A stretch of 64,000 nucleotides of DNA from Pustulibacterium marinum (GCF_900116665.1 NZ_FPBK01000001.1:310001-374000), one strand, 5' to 3'; positions 41,997 through 50,860 are shown, counted from the first letter of the stretch. A program made the numbers and translations. The notes: a model not told the origin generated them from the sequence alone.

Positions 41997-44878
41997 AGGT
42001 GTTTTTGTTTTAAAGGAATGGATATGCAAACCTGTGTTCCTAAAGACATGCCGTTGGCTTCTTTGTCTAGATAGGTAACACAAATTTTTTGCTGTTGTTG
42101 GTTGTTCACTATTTCAATACGTTTGTCAGAGGCTTGTGTAGCAAACGAATTATGATGAGGTCTGTTTCGTTGATTTATGATTTGCGAAGCTTCTCTACCT
42201 ATTCCGTTGTCATCTATACAAACTTCTAGAAAAATATCTTTTTGGGTACAGGTTATTTCCAGATGTTTAGGTCCTTTTTTATGTGATAACCCATGTTTTA
42301 TGGCATTTTCTATATAGGGTTGTAATAGTAAAGAGGGTACCAGGAGCAACGATGGTTGTAATGTTGGTGATACTTTTATGTCATAACTGAAACTTTCCCC
42401 AAACCGGTTTTGCTCCAAGGTTAGATAGAGCGTAATGGTTTTTAATTCTTCTTCCAAAGAAATTTCGTTCACCTTGCTGTGCTCTAAATATAGGCGCATT
42501 AATCTTGAGAATTTTACCAGATAAGCGCTGGCTAGTTTTTTTTCGTTATTCACTATGTATTCTTGAATAGAGTTTAACGCATTGAATATAAAATGCGGAT
42601 TCATTTGCGACCGTAAATTTTCTAGTTGCAAACCAGCCATGCGTTTTTCTAAAAGGAGCTTAGAGATTTCTTCGTTTTTACGTTTCAGTTTTAAATTACT
42701 TCTGTAATTCATCCATTGAGCAGCAACAACCATAAAAATGATTACTATAAAAAGCCAAAACCACCAACGTAGCCATATAGGTTTATGAATGGTAATGCTA
42801 ATTTCTGTTGGAACTCCCTCTTCCAATGTATCTATGAAAAATGGTTTGATCTCAAATATATATTCGCCCGATGGTACCGATAGGTATTTTACACTGTTTT
42901 CACCGGTATTGGTAGTTTCCCAATCATCATTTAATCCTTGTAATCTATATTTATATTTTACAAAATCATTACTCCCAAAACTATTCGTTTCAAAAGTGAA
43001 TTTCAAATTATTGGTATAGTAGGGTAATTGATAAGAAGATTGCAAGGTGGTATCTTTATCCATAAACGCAACAGATGTAATCTGCATACTTGGTTTATTG
43101 CTTTTTACGGTTGCTAACTCCTTTCGGTCAATCAAATAAATATCGGAATTGGAGGTGTAAAATACAGAAGATTCGGTGACCTGTAGCGTGTTGATTGGCG
43201 TAACCACTCCCAACCGTAAACTATATGTTTTGTGTTTCGCTGTTTGGGTGTTTAGTAACTCAATGCTTTTTGTAGTAGCAATCCAAAGTTCGTTGTCATA
43301 ACTTTTTAAAAATCGAATTGGACTGTCTGAAAAGTTCAAAGGGAATTTAGTAAGGCTATCATTTTTGATACAAAATAATCCTTGATTTTTACTAGCTAGC
43401 CAAATACGACCATCTTTCGTTTCGGCAATGGAAGTGGTAAAAATATTTTCTCCCTCGTAAGTGAGTCTTTTTTTTGATTGAAAATCTGTGGAATAGTTCC
43501 ATAATCCTTCGGCATTACATAAAATAACCGATTGATTTTTTGGACTATAGTGTGAAACATATCCTCGGGTATCTGTAATTTGTTGTTCAGTTTCCAGGGT
43601 AGTTCCGAAGTTTTTATAAAGAACAGATTTATTGTAGGTAGTATAGAGAATATCTTTTTCTATAATTTCAATGTCTTTTGCAACATTAAAGTTAGAAATG
43701 GGTTGAAAATTTTTGGTTTGTACATCAAGAATGTAACTTTCGTTATCATTCACACCAATGTATAACTGATTGTTTTTTGAGTCGAATGTAATAGCGCCTA
43801 TTGTTCGTCGTGTAGGTACTTTGATAGTCTTATAAGTTTCGGTAGCAATATCAAACAGAGCAATATAAGCTTTGTCTGTAAAGTAAAGAACTTGATTATT
43901 TTTATAAGGAGCAGATCCTATGATATAGCCATATGTATCATAGTTCCAGTCAATCTTTGTGATATTTTTATTTGGAGAAACTTTGATACCATTCTGAAGC
44001 GTAGCAAACCAATAATTTGTGTTTTCATCTACCAAAACATCACTTACCTTCTCACCTTCAAATTGTTGTTTTTGTACCTTTAGTATGTCTTTTTCCAGAG
44101 TACAAATATGCACTATTCCATCATCTGAAAACCAGATTTGATTAGCGACACAAAAAATGTTGATCAGTTTATTAAACTGAAAGTCACTTGGTGTTTGAAT
44201 TTCCTTTAACTCAAAATTTTTAATCCTGAAAAGCTTGGAATTATCCGAAAAAAACAAATAATCGTTACCTTGAAAACTGAAAAAATCTGGTTTTTTTAAA
44301 GTCTTTCCTGCTGCAATTTTCACTATTTTTTCTACCGCAAAAGTACGCTTGTTTAAAAAGTACAGCTGTCTGTTAAAGTCTAAACAGAGGTAATGTGCTT
44401 CAGTTTCAAAACTTTGTAAAACCTTATGCGAAAATATATTGCTAAACCCCTCGTCTTCAACTTTAAAAACCCCTTGAGTGCTAAAAACTAAAAGACTATT
44501 TTCTAGTACTTTGAATTTAGGGAGATCACCTTTGAGTAGCGTATTGATATCATAAGCTAAGGAAGCTGTGCCGTTGGCGATTTTAAAAACCTGTCCGTAT
44601 AAATTATTACACCACAGATTTCCTTGTGTATCACAAGTAAGATTAAATACAGAAGAACCTTTCTGGTAAGGAAGTTTAATGTTTTCAAAAGTAGTACCGT
44701 TATAGCGTAGCAAACCACTATTGGAGGCTACCCAAATAAAACCTTCAAGATCTTGTTCAAGATCATACACCTCATTATCGGGTAACCCATTTTTAGCGTC
44801 AAAAGCGTAAGTGATAGGGTTTTGTGACCACGCAATAGTACAGAAGAATAAGATTACTAAGAAAACTGTTTTCATCAT
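41993..44878 (-). CDS. Propeller-type LytS-like sensor histidine kinase
   Basis: 961 residues. A signal peptide (ends IAWSQN) is followed by Reg_prop-type beta-propeller repeats (about 25-610; GLPDNEVYDLEQDLEGFIWVA, AETKDGRIWLASKNQGLFC), a Y_Y_Y domain (about 620-700; KYKYRLQGLNDDW), one membrane helix (about 705-725) and a His_kinase domain (about 755-835; LRSQMNPHFIFNALNSIQEYI). The HATPase has VPSLLLQPYIENAIKHGLSHK and DNGIGRE. This architecture is common beside sugar-use genes in Bacteroidota. Here it stands upstream of a beta-helix surface protein that may be its regulated target. Confidence 0.92.
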   Translation of the reverse strand: MMKTVFLVILFFCTIAWSQNPITYAFDAKNGLPDNEVYDLEQDLEGFIWVASNSGLLRYNGTTFENIKLPYQKGSSVFNLTCDTQGNLWCNNLYGQVFKIANGTASLAYDINTLLKGDLPKFKVLENSLLVFSTQGVFKVEDEGFSNIFSHKVLQSFETEAHYLCLDFNRQLYFLNKRTFAVEKIVKIAAGKTLKKPDFFSFQGNDYLFFSDNSKLFRIKNFELKEIQTPSDFQFNKLINIFCVANQIWFSDDGIVHICTLEKDILKVQKQQFEGEKVSDVLVDENTNYWFATLQNGIKVSPNKNITKIDWNYDTYGYIIGSAPYKNNQVLYFTDKAYIALFDIATETYKTIKVPTRRTIGAITFDSKNNQLYIGVNDNESYILDVQTKNFQPISNFNVAKDIEIIEKDILYTTYNKSVLYKNFGTTLETEQQITDTRGYVSHYSPKNQSVILCNAEGLWNYSTDFQSKKRLTYEGENIFTTSIAETKDGRIWLASKNQGLFCIKNDSLTKFPLNFSDSPIRFLKSYDNELWIATTKSIELLNTQTAKHKTYSLRLGVVTPINTLQVTESSVFYTSNSDIYLIDRKELATVKSNKPSMQITSVAFMDKDTTLQSSYQLPYYTNNLKFTFETNSFGSNDFVKYKYRLQGLNDDWETTNTGENSVKYLSVPSGEYIFEIKPFFIDTLEEGVPTEISITIHKPIWLRWWFWLFIVIIFMVVAAQWMNYRSNLKLKRKNEEISKLLLEKRMAGLQLENLRSQMNPHFIFNALNSIQEYIVNNEKKLASAYLVKFSRLMRLYLEHSKVNEISLEEELKTITLYLTLEQNRFGESFSYDIKVSPTLQPSLLLVPSLLLQPYIENAIKHGLSHKKGPKHLEITCTQKDIFLEVCIDDNGIGREASQIINQRNRPHHNSFATQASDKRIEIVNNQQQQKICVTYLDKEANGMSLGTQVCISIPLKQKHL

Positions 44879-44958
44879 CGGTTTAAATATAACCGTTTTA
44901 CGTCTTTTAACGATTTTCTTTTTTTGAAAGTGGCTTATTTTCTTTTAAACGATCACTT

Positions 44959-45468
44959 TTACTTAATCATAAAACTATTGAGCATGGTTTCTGCAGCTTC
45001 TTTATAATTTTCGAAATCCGAAGCCATACCGGTAAATGTAAGCATGAATAAGTAATCTTTTGTAATGATGTATTGCTGAATCAGCATCAGTTCATATTCT
45101 TGTTGTTCTGCCGTAAATTGAATACGGTAGGCTTCTTTTCCGTGAACAGTTATTAGTTGTTCAGAAATAATATTTCCATTGCTTATAGCGTCTGCAGCCG
45201 ACAAAAATTCACCCTTTGCATCGTCTAGAGTCTGGGAAACACCTTGCTGAAAAATTACGGTTAAATTTTCTGTAAACACATCAGATTCTGTATGTAATGT
45301 ATCAGAAACGATGACAGAAATATGTTCTGATTGGTAATTGTTGTTTACCTCAAAATTAGCAGGATATGAAAGTTCATAAAGTTTATTCTGAAAGGATTTG
45401 ATGTCAGATTGTGCGGTGCTTACAAGACTAAAAATGAATGCAAGGCATACAAGAAAGCGTGTTTTCAT
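44959..45468 (-). CDS. Secreted protein of unknown function
   Basis: 169 residues from ATG 45468 (MKTRFLVCLAF). The signal peptide ends in STAQS, so the mature protein is periplasmic or surface-exposed. The body (SDIKSFQNKLYELSYPANF, EAYRIQFTAEQQEYELMLIQQYIITKDYLFMLTFTG, ETMLNSF) resembles the PsbP/DUF1795-like fold seen in many small secreted bacterial proteins. No catalytic residues are visible. It is divergent from the AraC gene and shares its regulatory region. Confidence 0.7.
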   Translation of the reverse strand: MKTRFLVCLAFIFSLVSTAQSDIKSFQNKLYELSYPANFEVNNNYQSEHISVIVSDTLHTESDVFTENLTVIFQQGVSQTLDDAKGEFLSAADAISNGNIISEQLITVHGKEAYRIQFTAEQQEYELMLIQQYIITKDYLFMLTFTGMASDFENYKEAAETMLNSFMIK

Positions 45469-45500
45469 AGTGTGAAATATTATAGGTAAAGATACAACCT

Positions 45501-45541
45501 GAATTTTCAAACTGTATAAATTTTTAAATAGTTTGAATTTC
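45501..45541. promoter_or_regulatory. Inverted TTTGAA half-sites between the secreted-protein gene and araC-type gene
   Basis: GAATTTTCAAACT (45501-45513) and AGTTTGAATTTC (45530-45541) form a near-perfect inverted pair with a 16-base spacer. A TAATTTTG box (45543-45550) is directly downstream. The half-site matches the direct repeats before the MFS and cupin genes, so this may be where the AraC-type protein controls its own gene. Confidence 0.55.
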
Positions 45542-45554
45542 TTAATTTTGAAAG

Positions 45555-46430
45555 ATGGAAACAAAAACTACAAGAGCGGTTTCTTCTTTTAATAATGAAT
45601 TAAAGCTGAAAGGTTTCAAAGCATTTCAGATAGAAGAAGATGATAAAGGAACTTTTATTTACAGTAGAAAAGATTTTTACAAAATTTGTTTAACTACCGG
45701 AAAAAGTAAAATTCATTATTCCGATCGTACGTTTGAGCAGGAAGGCACAGTGTTGTTTTTTGGAAATCCACACATACCTTATTCCTGGGAAACCATTTCT
45801 ACTACTTATCAAGGCTATACATGTTTGTTTTCTGAAGAGTTTTTAAAATTATCAGATAGAGCCGAAAGCCTGTTGCAATCTCCTTTATTTAAACTAGGAG
45901 GAACTCCTATTTTGGCTATTTCCGAAAATCAGCGATTGTTTTTAAATGAATTATTTGGAAAGATTATAGAAGAGCAAAATACTGATTATGAGTTTAAAGA
46001 TGATTTAATTCGCAATTATATTCAGCTTATTTTGCATGAAGCCATGAAATTGGAACCCAAAGAACATGTGGAGCAGCAAGGAAATGCAGCAAGTAGATTA
46101 ACTGCTGTTTTTTTTGAATTATTAGAAAGACAATTTCCTGTAGAAACTCCGGATTTTCCTTTGGAATTAAAAACAGCTCAGCAATACGCCGATAATCTAT
46201 CAGTCCATGTTAATTACCTGAATAGAGCTATAAAAGAAGTTACGGGAAAATCAACATCTACACATATTGCAGAGCGTGTCACTGCAGAAGCAAAAGCATT
46301 GTTACAACATACCAATTGGAATATTAGCGAAATCGGGTATGCTCTGGGATTTGAATATGCTACTTACTTCAATAATTTTTTCAAAAAGCAAACGGGTACA
46401 ACGCCAAAAGAAATTCGCAAGCAAAGTTGA
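45555..46430 (+). CDS. AraC family transcriptional regulator
   Basis: 291 residues. The N-terminal domain (about 1-170; FIYSRKDFYKICLTTGKSKIHY, GTVLFFGNPHIPYSWET) is a cupin-like sensor. The C-terminal part has two HTH motifs of the AraC type: TAQQYADNLSVHVNYLNRAIKEVTGKS and WNISEIGYALGFEYATYFNNFFKKQTGTTPKEIR. The gene stands at the head of the pump and redox cluster, and matching half-sites lie before three genes, which makes it the likely local regulator. The inducer is unknown; reactive aldehydes or electrophiles are a reasonable guess from the targets. Confidence 0.92.
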   Translation: METKTTRAVSSFNNELKLKGFKAFQIEEDDKGTFIYSRKDFYKICLTTGKSKIHYSDRTFEQEGTVLFFGNPHIPYSWETISTTYQGYTCLFSEEFLKLSDRAESLLQSPLFKLGGTPILAISENQRLFLNELFGKIIEEQNTDYEFKDDLIRNYIQLILHEAMKLEPKEHVEQQGNAASRLTAVFFELLERQFPVETPDFPLELKTAQQYADNLSVHVNYLNRAIKEVTGKSTSTHIAERVTAEAKALLQHTNWNISEIGYALGFEYATYFNNFFKKQTGTTPKEIRKQS

Positions 46431-46458
46431 TTTGAAAAGTATAATTATTTGTTTGAAA
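46431..46458 (+). promoter_or_regulatory. TTTGAAA direct repeat, 21-bp period, before the MFS gene
   Basis: TTTGAAA begins at 46431 and again at 46452, exactly 21 bp (two helical turns) apart. The proximal copy starts 36 bases before the -7 box at 46488. This is the geometry of AraC-type activator sites. The same spacing and distance recur at 47766-47793. Confidence 0.65.
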
Positions 46459-46487
46459 TTCTTTATCTACGCAAATTCCAAACAAGC

Positions 46488-46495
46488 TATCTTTG
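46488..46495 (+). promoter_or_regulatory. Candidate -7 box for the Bcr/CflA-type MFS gene
   Basis: TATCTTTG is a full TAnnTTTG match. No TTG -33 element is found at the expected place, which is where an activator bound to the TTTGAAA repeats could help polymerase. The ATG is 42 bases after the box. Confidence 0.6.
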
Positions 46496-46536
46496 ATAGT
46501 TTAGTGCCAATACTCAAACCTCATATCTAAAATCAT

Positions 46537-47751
46537 ATGCCGCAACTTGGAAGAAACCGTATAAAACAAAAGCAAGCCAATGGTTTGTTTTTTATAAGTG
46601 TACTAGGAGCTTTAATGGCTTTTACGTCTTTGTCAACGGATATTTACCTTCCTGCAATGCCAAAAATGCATGAAGATTTAGGCGGGGATATTGAGCTTAC
46701 CGTAACTGGTTTTTTAATAGGTTTTTCCTTAGCTCAGTTGATTTGGGGACCTATTAGTGACCGAATCGGTAGAAAAAAACCACTCATGATCGGGTTGCTT
46801 TTATTTGTGATAGGATCAGTGGCTTGTGCACTTTCAGAAACCATTACGCAAATTATGGTGGCTAGAGTAGTTCAAGCGTTTGGAGCTTGTGTTGGTCCCA
46901 TGTTATCACGCGCTATGGTTCGCGATACCTACGAAAAAACAAAAGCTGCCGAAATGCTTTCAACCTTAATGATCTTAATGGCATTAGCACCAATTGTAGG
47001 TCCATTAATGGGAGGGCAATTGCTTAAGTTTAGTTCATGGCATAGTATTTTTTGGTTATTAACCGGTATTGGATTGGTGATGATGATTGCTATTTTGTGG
47101 CTTCCGGAAACACTATATGCAGAAAGGCGCAATTCAGATTCTGTAATGGAAGCTTTTAAAAAGTACGGCGTTTTACTAAAGAACAGATCGTTTATGATGT
47201 ACACATTTTGCGTAACGTTCTTTTACGTGGGCGTGTATGCATTTGTAACGGGCTCTCCGGCTGTGTATATCACTTATTTTAAAGTTGATCCTCAAGATTA
47301 TGGTTGGCTATTTGCTATCAATATTGTTGGGATAGCCTCTTTGAGTTTCGTCAACAGATTCTTGGTAAGAAGATTTGCACTAGGTACGTTACTTCGGGTA
47401 GCTACTTTAGTTGCAGCTGTTGGAGGTATTTCACTAGTTGTTATGGCAACGAATGGGTGGTTTGGTATCTATGGAATTATGGTGGGTGTTTTTTGTTTTA
47501 TGGCTATGAATGGTATTGTTGCGGCTTGTACTACTGCAGCAGCTTTAGACAAAGTTCCTCATATGGCTGGTGCAGCTTCTGCGTTGCTAGGTTCACTACA
47601 ATATGGTAGCGGAATTTTATCGTCCATTCTATTAGCTTGGTTTGGTTCTGATGATGGAAATCCTGCAACCATGGCATGGATCATTGGAGTCTTTGCTGTG
47701 CTTTCTTGTAGTACGGTATATATACGTTATGCATTGAAACGCTTTCTGTAA
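46537..47751 (+). CDS. Bcr/CflA family drug/metabolite exporter
   Basis: A 404-residue MFS pump with about twelve helices. STDIYLPAMPKMHEDLG is the Bcr/CflA signature in the first loop, and the A-motif GPISDRIGRKKPLMIGL is complete. RVVQAFGACVGPMLSRAMVRD is the family's motif in helix 4. It probably exports drugs or toxic metabolites by proton antiport across the inner membrane. It is the second gene of the cluster, 106 bases after the AraC gene with its own promoter. Confidence 0.94.
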   Translation: MPQLGRNRIKQKQANGLFFISVLGALMAFTSLSTDIYLPAMPKMHEDLGGDIELTVTGFLIGFSLAQLIWGPISDRIGRKKPLMIGLLLFVIGSVACALSETITQIMVARVVQAFGACVGPMLSRAMVRDTYEKTKAAEMLSTLMILMALAPIVGPLMGGQLLKFSSWHSIFWLLTGIGLVMMIAILWLPETLYAERRNSDSVMEAFKKYGVLLKNRSFMMYTFCVTFFYVGVYAFVTGSPAVYITYFKVDPQDYGWLFAINIVGIASLSFVNRFLVRRFALGTLLRVATLVAAVGGISLVVMATNGWFGIYGIMVGVFCFMAMNGIVAACTTAAALDKVPHMAGAASALLGSLQYGSGILSSILLAWFGSDDGNPATMAWIIGVFAVLSCSTVYIRYALKRFL

Positions 47752-47765
47752 TTTTTACAGAAAGG

Positions 47766-47793
47766 TTTGAAAATATTAATTTTAGGTTTGAAA
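47766..47793 (+). promoter_or_regulatory. TTTGAAA direct repeat, 21-bp period, before the cupin gene
   Basis: GGTTTGAAAAT occurs twice with TTTGAAA starting at 47766 and 47787, 21 bp apart. A third TTTGAAA starts at 47819, next to GAAATTTG (47822-47829), a 7 of 8 match to the -7 box. The proximal repeat starts 35 bases before that box, against 36 at the MFS promoter. Confidence 0.65.
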
Positions 47794-47860
47794 ATCATTA
47801 TTTATTAGTTCGTAATAGTTTGAAATTTGTAATTCAAAAATTGAATTAGAAAAAAGAACT

Positions 47861-48361
47861 ATGATGAAAATTGCAATGAAACTTCTCTTAGTCGGTGCTA
47901 TGTTTAGCTCGGCATTGTTCATTTCGTGTGGTTGTGATACCCAAAACGAAACAACAAAAACAGCACAACTCGATTTTATCTTTCCGAAGGGCGAAAAAGG
48001 TCCTGAAAAAAACTTCACAGGCAACGCCTATAATATAGGTTTAGTAGCTTCAGATACTACGTATACCACTGCTGTTGGTAATGTATATTTTGAACCGGGT
48101 GCGCGTAGCAATTGGCATACACATTCCGCTGGACAAATTTTACTCATTACAGATGGTGAAGGCTATCATCAGATAGAGGGGCAACCAATTCAAGTACTTC
48201 ACAAAGGTGACGTAGTCAAATGTCCACCCAATACACGTCACTGGCATGGTGCAAGCCCAAATAAAGGAATGCAACAATTGTATGTGGTTCCCAATACCGA
48301 AAAAGGAATTGTAAACTGGATGGAACCCGTAACCGATGCTCAATATAAAAACCTACCATAA
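47861..48361 (+). CDS. Lipoprotein cupin, hydroxynitrile-lyase-like
   Basis: 166 residues. The signal ends in a lipobox (ALFISCGCD, cysteine 23), so it is exported and lipid-anchored. The single cupin domain has metal ligands in WHTHSAGQ (H86, H88, Q92) and RHWHGA (H127), the pattern of the small manganese cupins that include bacterial (R)-hydroxynitrile lyases. Their natural role is unclear. EPVTDAQYKNLP matches the C-terminus of that family. A second, cytoplasmic-type copy is at 50462. It is 2 bases from the dehydrogenase gene. Confidence 0.85.
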   Translation: MMKIAMKLLLVGAMFSSALFISCGCDTQNETTKTAQLDFIFPKGEKGPEKNFTGNAYNIGLVASDTTYTTAVGNVYFEPGARSNWHTHSAGQILLITDGEGYHQIEGQPIQVLHKGDVVKCPPNTRHWHGASPNKGMQQLYVVPNTEKGIVNWMEPVTDAQYKNLP

Positions 48362-48363
48362 TC

Positions 48364-49563
48364 ATGGCAAATGCTAAGAAATCAAACACCAGAAGAACAT
48401 TTATACAACGTTCTGCCATAGCGGGAGCGGCATTTTTAACTACTCCTTCAGAATTGTTATGGGGAGCGACAAATTCAAACCAAAAAAATGAAATTGATAT
48501 GACAAAGAACATTAAAACAAAAGGCTACGCAGCCAAAGACGCATCAGGAAAATTGAGTCCGTGGGAATTTGAAAGAAGACCTGTAGGAGATGATGATATT
48601 TTAATAGACATTAAATACGCCAGCATCTGTCATTCAGATATTCACCAAGAAAAAGGGCATTGGGGAGAACAAGTTTATCCGCAAGTACCAGGACACGAAA
48701 TTGTAGGTGTAGTAGCTGCAGTTGGTAAAAACGTAACCAAATTTAAAGTTGGCGATAGAGCAGGAGTAGGCTGTATGGTAGATAGTTGTATGGAATGTAG
48801 TAGTTGTAAAGCTGGTGAAGAACATTTTTGCGATAACGGAGCTACCAAATTTACCTACGGTTACCCAACCGATGCTGAACCAACAGGTATTACCCAAGGT
48901 GGTTATTCAGATAAGTTGGTAGTGAGAGATCATTTTGCAGTACATATACCAAATAACATCACGTTTGAAGAAGCCGCACCGCTTTTATGTGCAGGTATCA
49001 CAACATATTCGCCATTAATGCGTGCGCAATTTAGAGTTGGCGATAAAGTAGGTGTTGCAGGTATTGGTGGTTTAGGGCATTTAGCCGTAAAAATTGCCGT
49101 AGCCAAAGGTGCAGAGGTATATGCTTTTACAACTTCTGAAGACAAAGTAGCCGATATTAAATCTTGGGGAGTGAAAGAAGTAATTGTTGTAGACGAAGAG
49201 TTTAAAAACATGCAAGCGTATGGTAAAACTTTAGATTATATGATTTCTACTATTCCGTATCAATTTAATGTTACGCCGTATGTAATGTGTTTAAAACCTG
49301 GCGGTACTTTTACGTTTGTTGGTATGCCAGAGAAATCAGAAATCACTATCAATAACTTAATGTTGGCTTTTGCTAGAGTGAATTTTAATGCCTCTTTAAT
49401 TGGCGGAATTCCAGAAACTCAGGAAGTGGTAAACTATTGCGCAGATAACGGTATTAGACCTTCTATTGAAATTATTAATGCTGAAGAAATTAACACAGCT
49501 TGGGATAAAGTAGTGAACAAAGAAGCACGCTACCGTTATGTAATAGACGCTGCAACTTTTTAA
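48364..49563 (+). CDS. Zinc-dependent alcohol dehydrogenase with Tat signal
   Basis: 399 residues of the YahK/CAD type (NADP(H)-dependent aldehyde reductase). Catalytic zinc ligands are in ICHSDIH and GHEIVG; structural zinc cysteines are in DSCMECSSCKAGEEHFC; the nucleotide site is GIGGLGHLAVK. The N-terminus is unusual: NTRRTFIQRSAIAGAAFL is a twin-arginine (Tat) signal. The usual cytoplasmic N-terminus starts at an internal ATG, 48499 (MTKNIKTKGYAAK). Either the enzyme is exported folded with its cofactor, or both forms are made. It reduces or oxidises small aldehydes/alcohols; the exact substrate is unknown. Confidence 0.92.
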   Translation: MANAKKSNTRRTFIQRSAIAGAAFLTTPSELLWGATNSNQKNEIDMTKNIKTKGYAAKDASGKLSPWEFERRPVGDDDILIDIKYASICHSDIHQEKGHWGEQVYPQVPGHEIVGVVAAVGKNVTKFKVGDRAGVGCMVDSCMECSSCKAGEEHFCDNGATKFTYGYPTDAEPTGITQGGYSDKLVVRDHFAVHIPNNITFEEAAPLLCAGITTYSPLMRAQFRVGDKVGVAGIGGLGHLAVKIAVAKGAEVYAFTTSEDKVADIKSWGVKEVIVVDEEFKNMQAYGKTLDYMISTIPYQFNVTPYVMCLKPGGTFTFVGMPEKSEITINNLMLAFARVNFNASLIGGIPETQEVVNYCADNGIRPSIEIINAEEINTAWDKVVNKEARYRYVIDAATF

Positions 49564-49584
49564 AAAATTGAAAAAAATAAAATT

Positions 49585-50442
49585 ATGATATTAGAAGAAA
49601 CATATAAACTAAACAACGGATTAGAAATTCCAAAACTAGGATATGGAACTTGGATGATTGATAATGATGACGTTGTTGATGCTGTAAAAAAAGCAATAGA
49701 AATAGGATATACACATATTGATACTGCTCAGGCTTATCAAAATGAAGAAGGTGTTGGTAAGGCGATCAAAGAGAGTGATGTAGCTAGAGAAAAACTTTTC
49801 ATTACAACCAAACTGGCTGCAGAAGCTAAAACATACGATGAGGCAAAAGAAGCTATTGAAGGTTCTTTGAAAGCCCTTGATGTAGAGTATATAGATTTGA
49901 TGATTATCCATAGTCCTAAGCCATGGCAAGAATTCAAAAGTGAAGATAGGTTTTTCGAAGGAAATCTAGCTGCGTGGAAAGCGTTGGAGGAAGCCTATGG
50001 AGCTGGAAAGCTAAAAGCAATAGGCGTATCTAACTTTCAGAAAGAGGATTTAGATAATATTCTTGAAAATGGTAAAGTAAAGCCTGTTGTGAATCAAGTG
50101 TTGGCTCATATAAGTAATGTTCCAACCGAAATGATTGAATATGCGAGCTCAAAGGATATTTTAATTGAAGCATTTTCTCCAATTGGTCACGGTGAGCTAT
50201 TCAAAAATGAAGAAGTAAAAGCTATTGCAGAAAAATACGGAGTGTCTGTGGCTCAATTGGCTATCAGATATGATTTGCAACTAGGTCTGCTTCCATTGCC
50301 AAAAACGCAAACTCCAGAACACATGAAAAGCAATGCAGATGTAGATTTTGAAATCTCTGTCAAAGACATGGAAAAACTAAATAATCTGGAAGAAATTAAA
50401 GATTACGGAGAAGCAAGTATGTTTCCTGTTTTCAGTAAATAA
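49585..50442 (+). CDS. Aldo/keto reductase
   Basis: 285 residues. The catalytic tetrad of the AKR superfamily is intact: Asp in HIDTAQAY, Tyr in the same segment, Lys in TTKLAAE and His in MIIHSPKP. GVSNFQKEDLDNIL and NQVLAHI follow, and LPLPKTQTPEHMKSNADVD binds NADPH near the C-terminus. It is closest in form to 2,5-diketogluconate-reductase-like bacterial AKRs, which reduce methylglyoxal and other carbonyls. It lies in the redox cluster, 21 bases after the dehydrogenase, and is cytoplasmic. Confidence 0.94.
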   Translation: MILEETYKLNNGLEIPKLGYGTWMIDNDDVVDAVKKAIEIGYTHIDTAQAYQNEEGVGKAIKESDVAREKLFITTKLAAEAKTYDEAKEAIEGSLKALDVEYIDLMIIHSPKPWQEFKSEDRFFEGNLAAWKALEEAYGAGKLKAIGVSNFQKEDLDNILENGKVKPVVNQVLAHISNVPTEMIEYASSKDILIEAFSPIGHGELFKNEEVKAIAEKYGVSVAQLAIRYDLQLGLLPLPKTQTPEHMKSNADVDFEISVKDMEKLNNLEEIKDYGEASMFPVFSK

Positions 50443-50461
50443 AATTGAAAAAATTCATACT

Positions 50462-50860
50462 ATGAAAATTATAAGAAACGGAGAAAATCCTTCCATGAAA
50501 GGTCCGGAAGATTGGTTTACAGGCGATGTAATTGTAGATCCACTCTATCAAAATGTAAAAAATGTAGCTAAAGGTGCAGCAGCATTGGTGACTTTTGCTG
50601 CAGGAGCAAGAACGGCTTGGCATACACACCCTGCCGGGCAAACTTTGATTGTACAATCTGGTTTGGGATGGATTCAAAAAGAGGACGGACCTATCGAAGA
50701 GATAAAACCGGGAGACATTGTGTATTTTGAACCTAACGAAAAACATTGGCATGGTGCTTCGGCACACAAAGCCATGAGCCATATTGCTATTCAAGAAGAA
50801 GTAAATGGAGAAGTAGTGACGTGGCTAGAAAAAGTTTCAGAAGAGCAATATCAAAAGTAA
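50462..50860 (+). CDS. Cytoplasmic cupin, hydroxynitrile-lyase-like
   Basis: 132 residues without signal peptide. GPEDWFTGDVIVDPLYQ, then WHTHPAGQ (H54, H56, Q60) and KHWHGA (H95), then WLEKVSEEQYQK: this is the full pattern of the manganese cupin family that includes (R)-selective hydroxynitrile lyases. The ligand spacing agrees with that family as I remember it. The true substrate in the cell is unknown. It is related to the lipoprotein cupin at 47861, so the cluster holds one exported and one cytoplasmic copy. Confidence 0.88.
   Translation: MKIIRNGENPSMKGPEDWFTGDVIVDPLYQNVKNVAKGAAALVTFAAGARTAWHTHPAGQTLIVQSGLGWIQKEDGPIEEIKPGDIVYFEPNEKHWHGASAHKAMSHIAIQEEVNGEVVTWLEKVSEEQYQK

Noticed and set aside
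41997-42083. N-terminal extension of the LytTR regulator
   Set aside because: The added residues overlap the kinase gene and precede the standard receiver start MTFLVVDDE, with ATGA coupling at 41993-41996.
46267-46530. Plus-strand frame across the end of the AraC gene
   Set aside because: It is an out-of-frame shadow of the AraC HTH region and would cover the promoter of the MFS gene.
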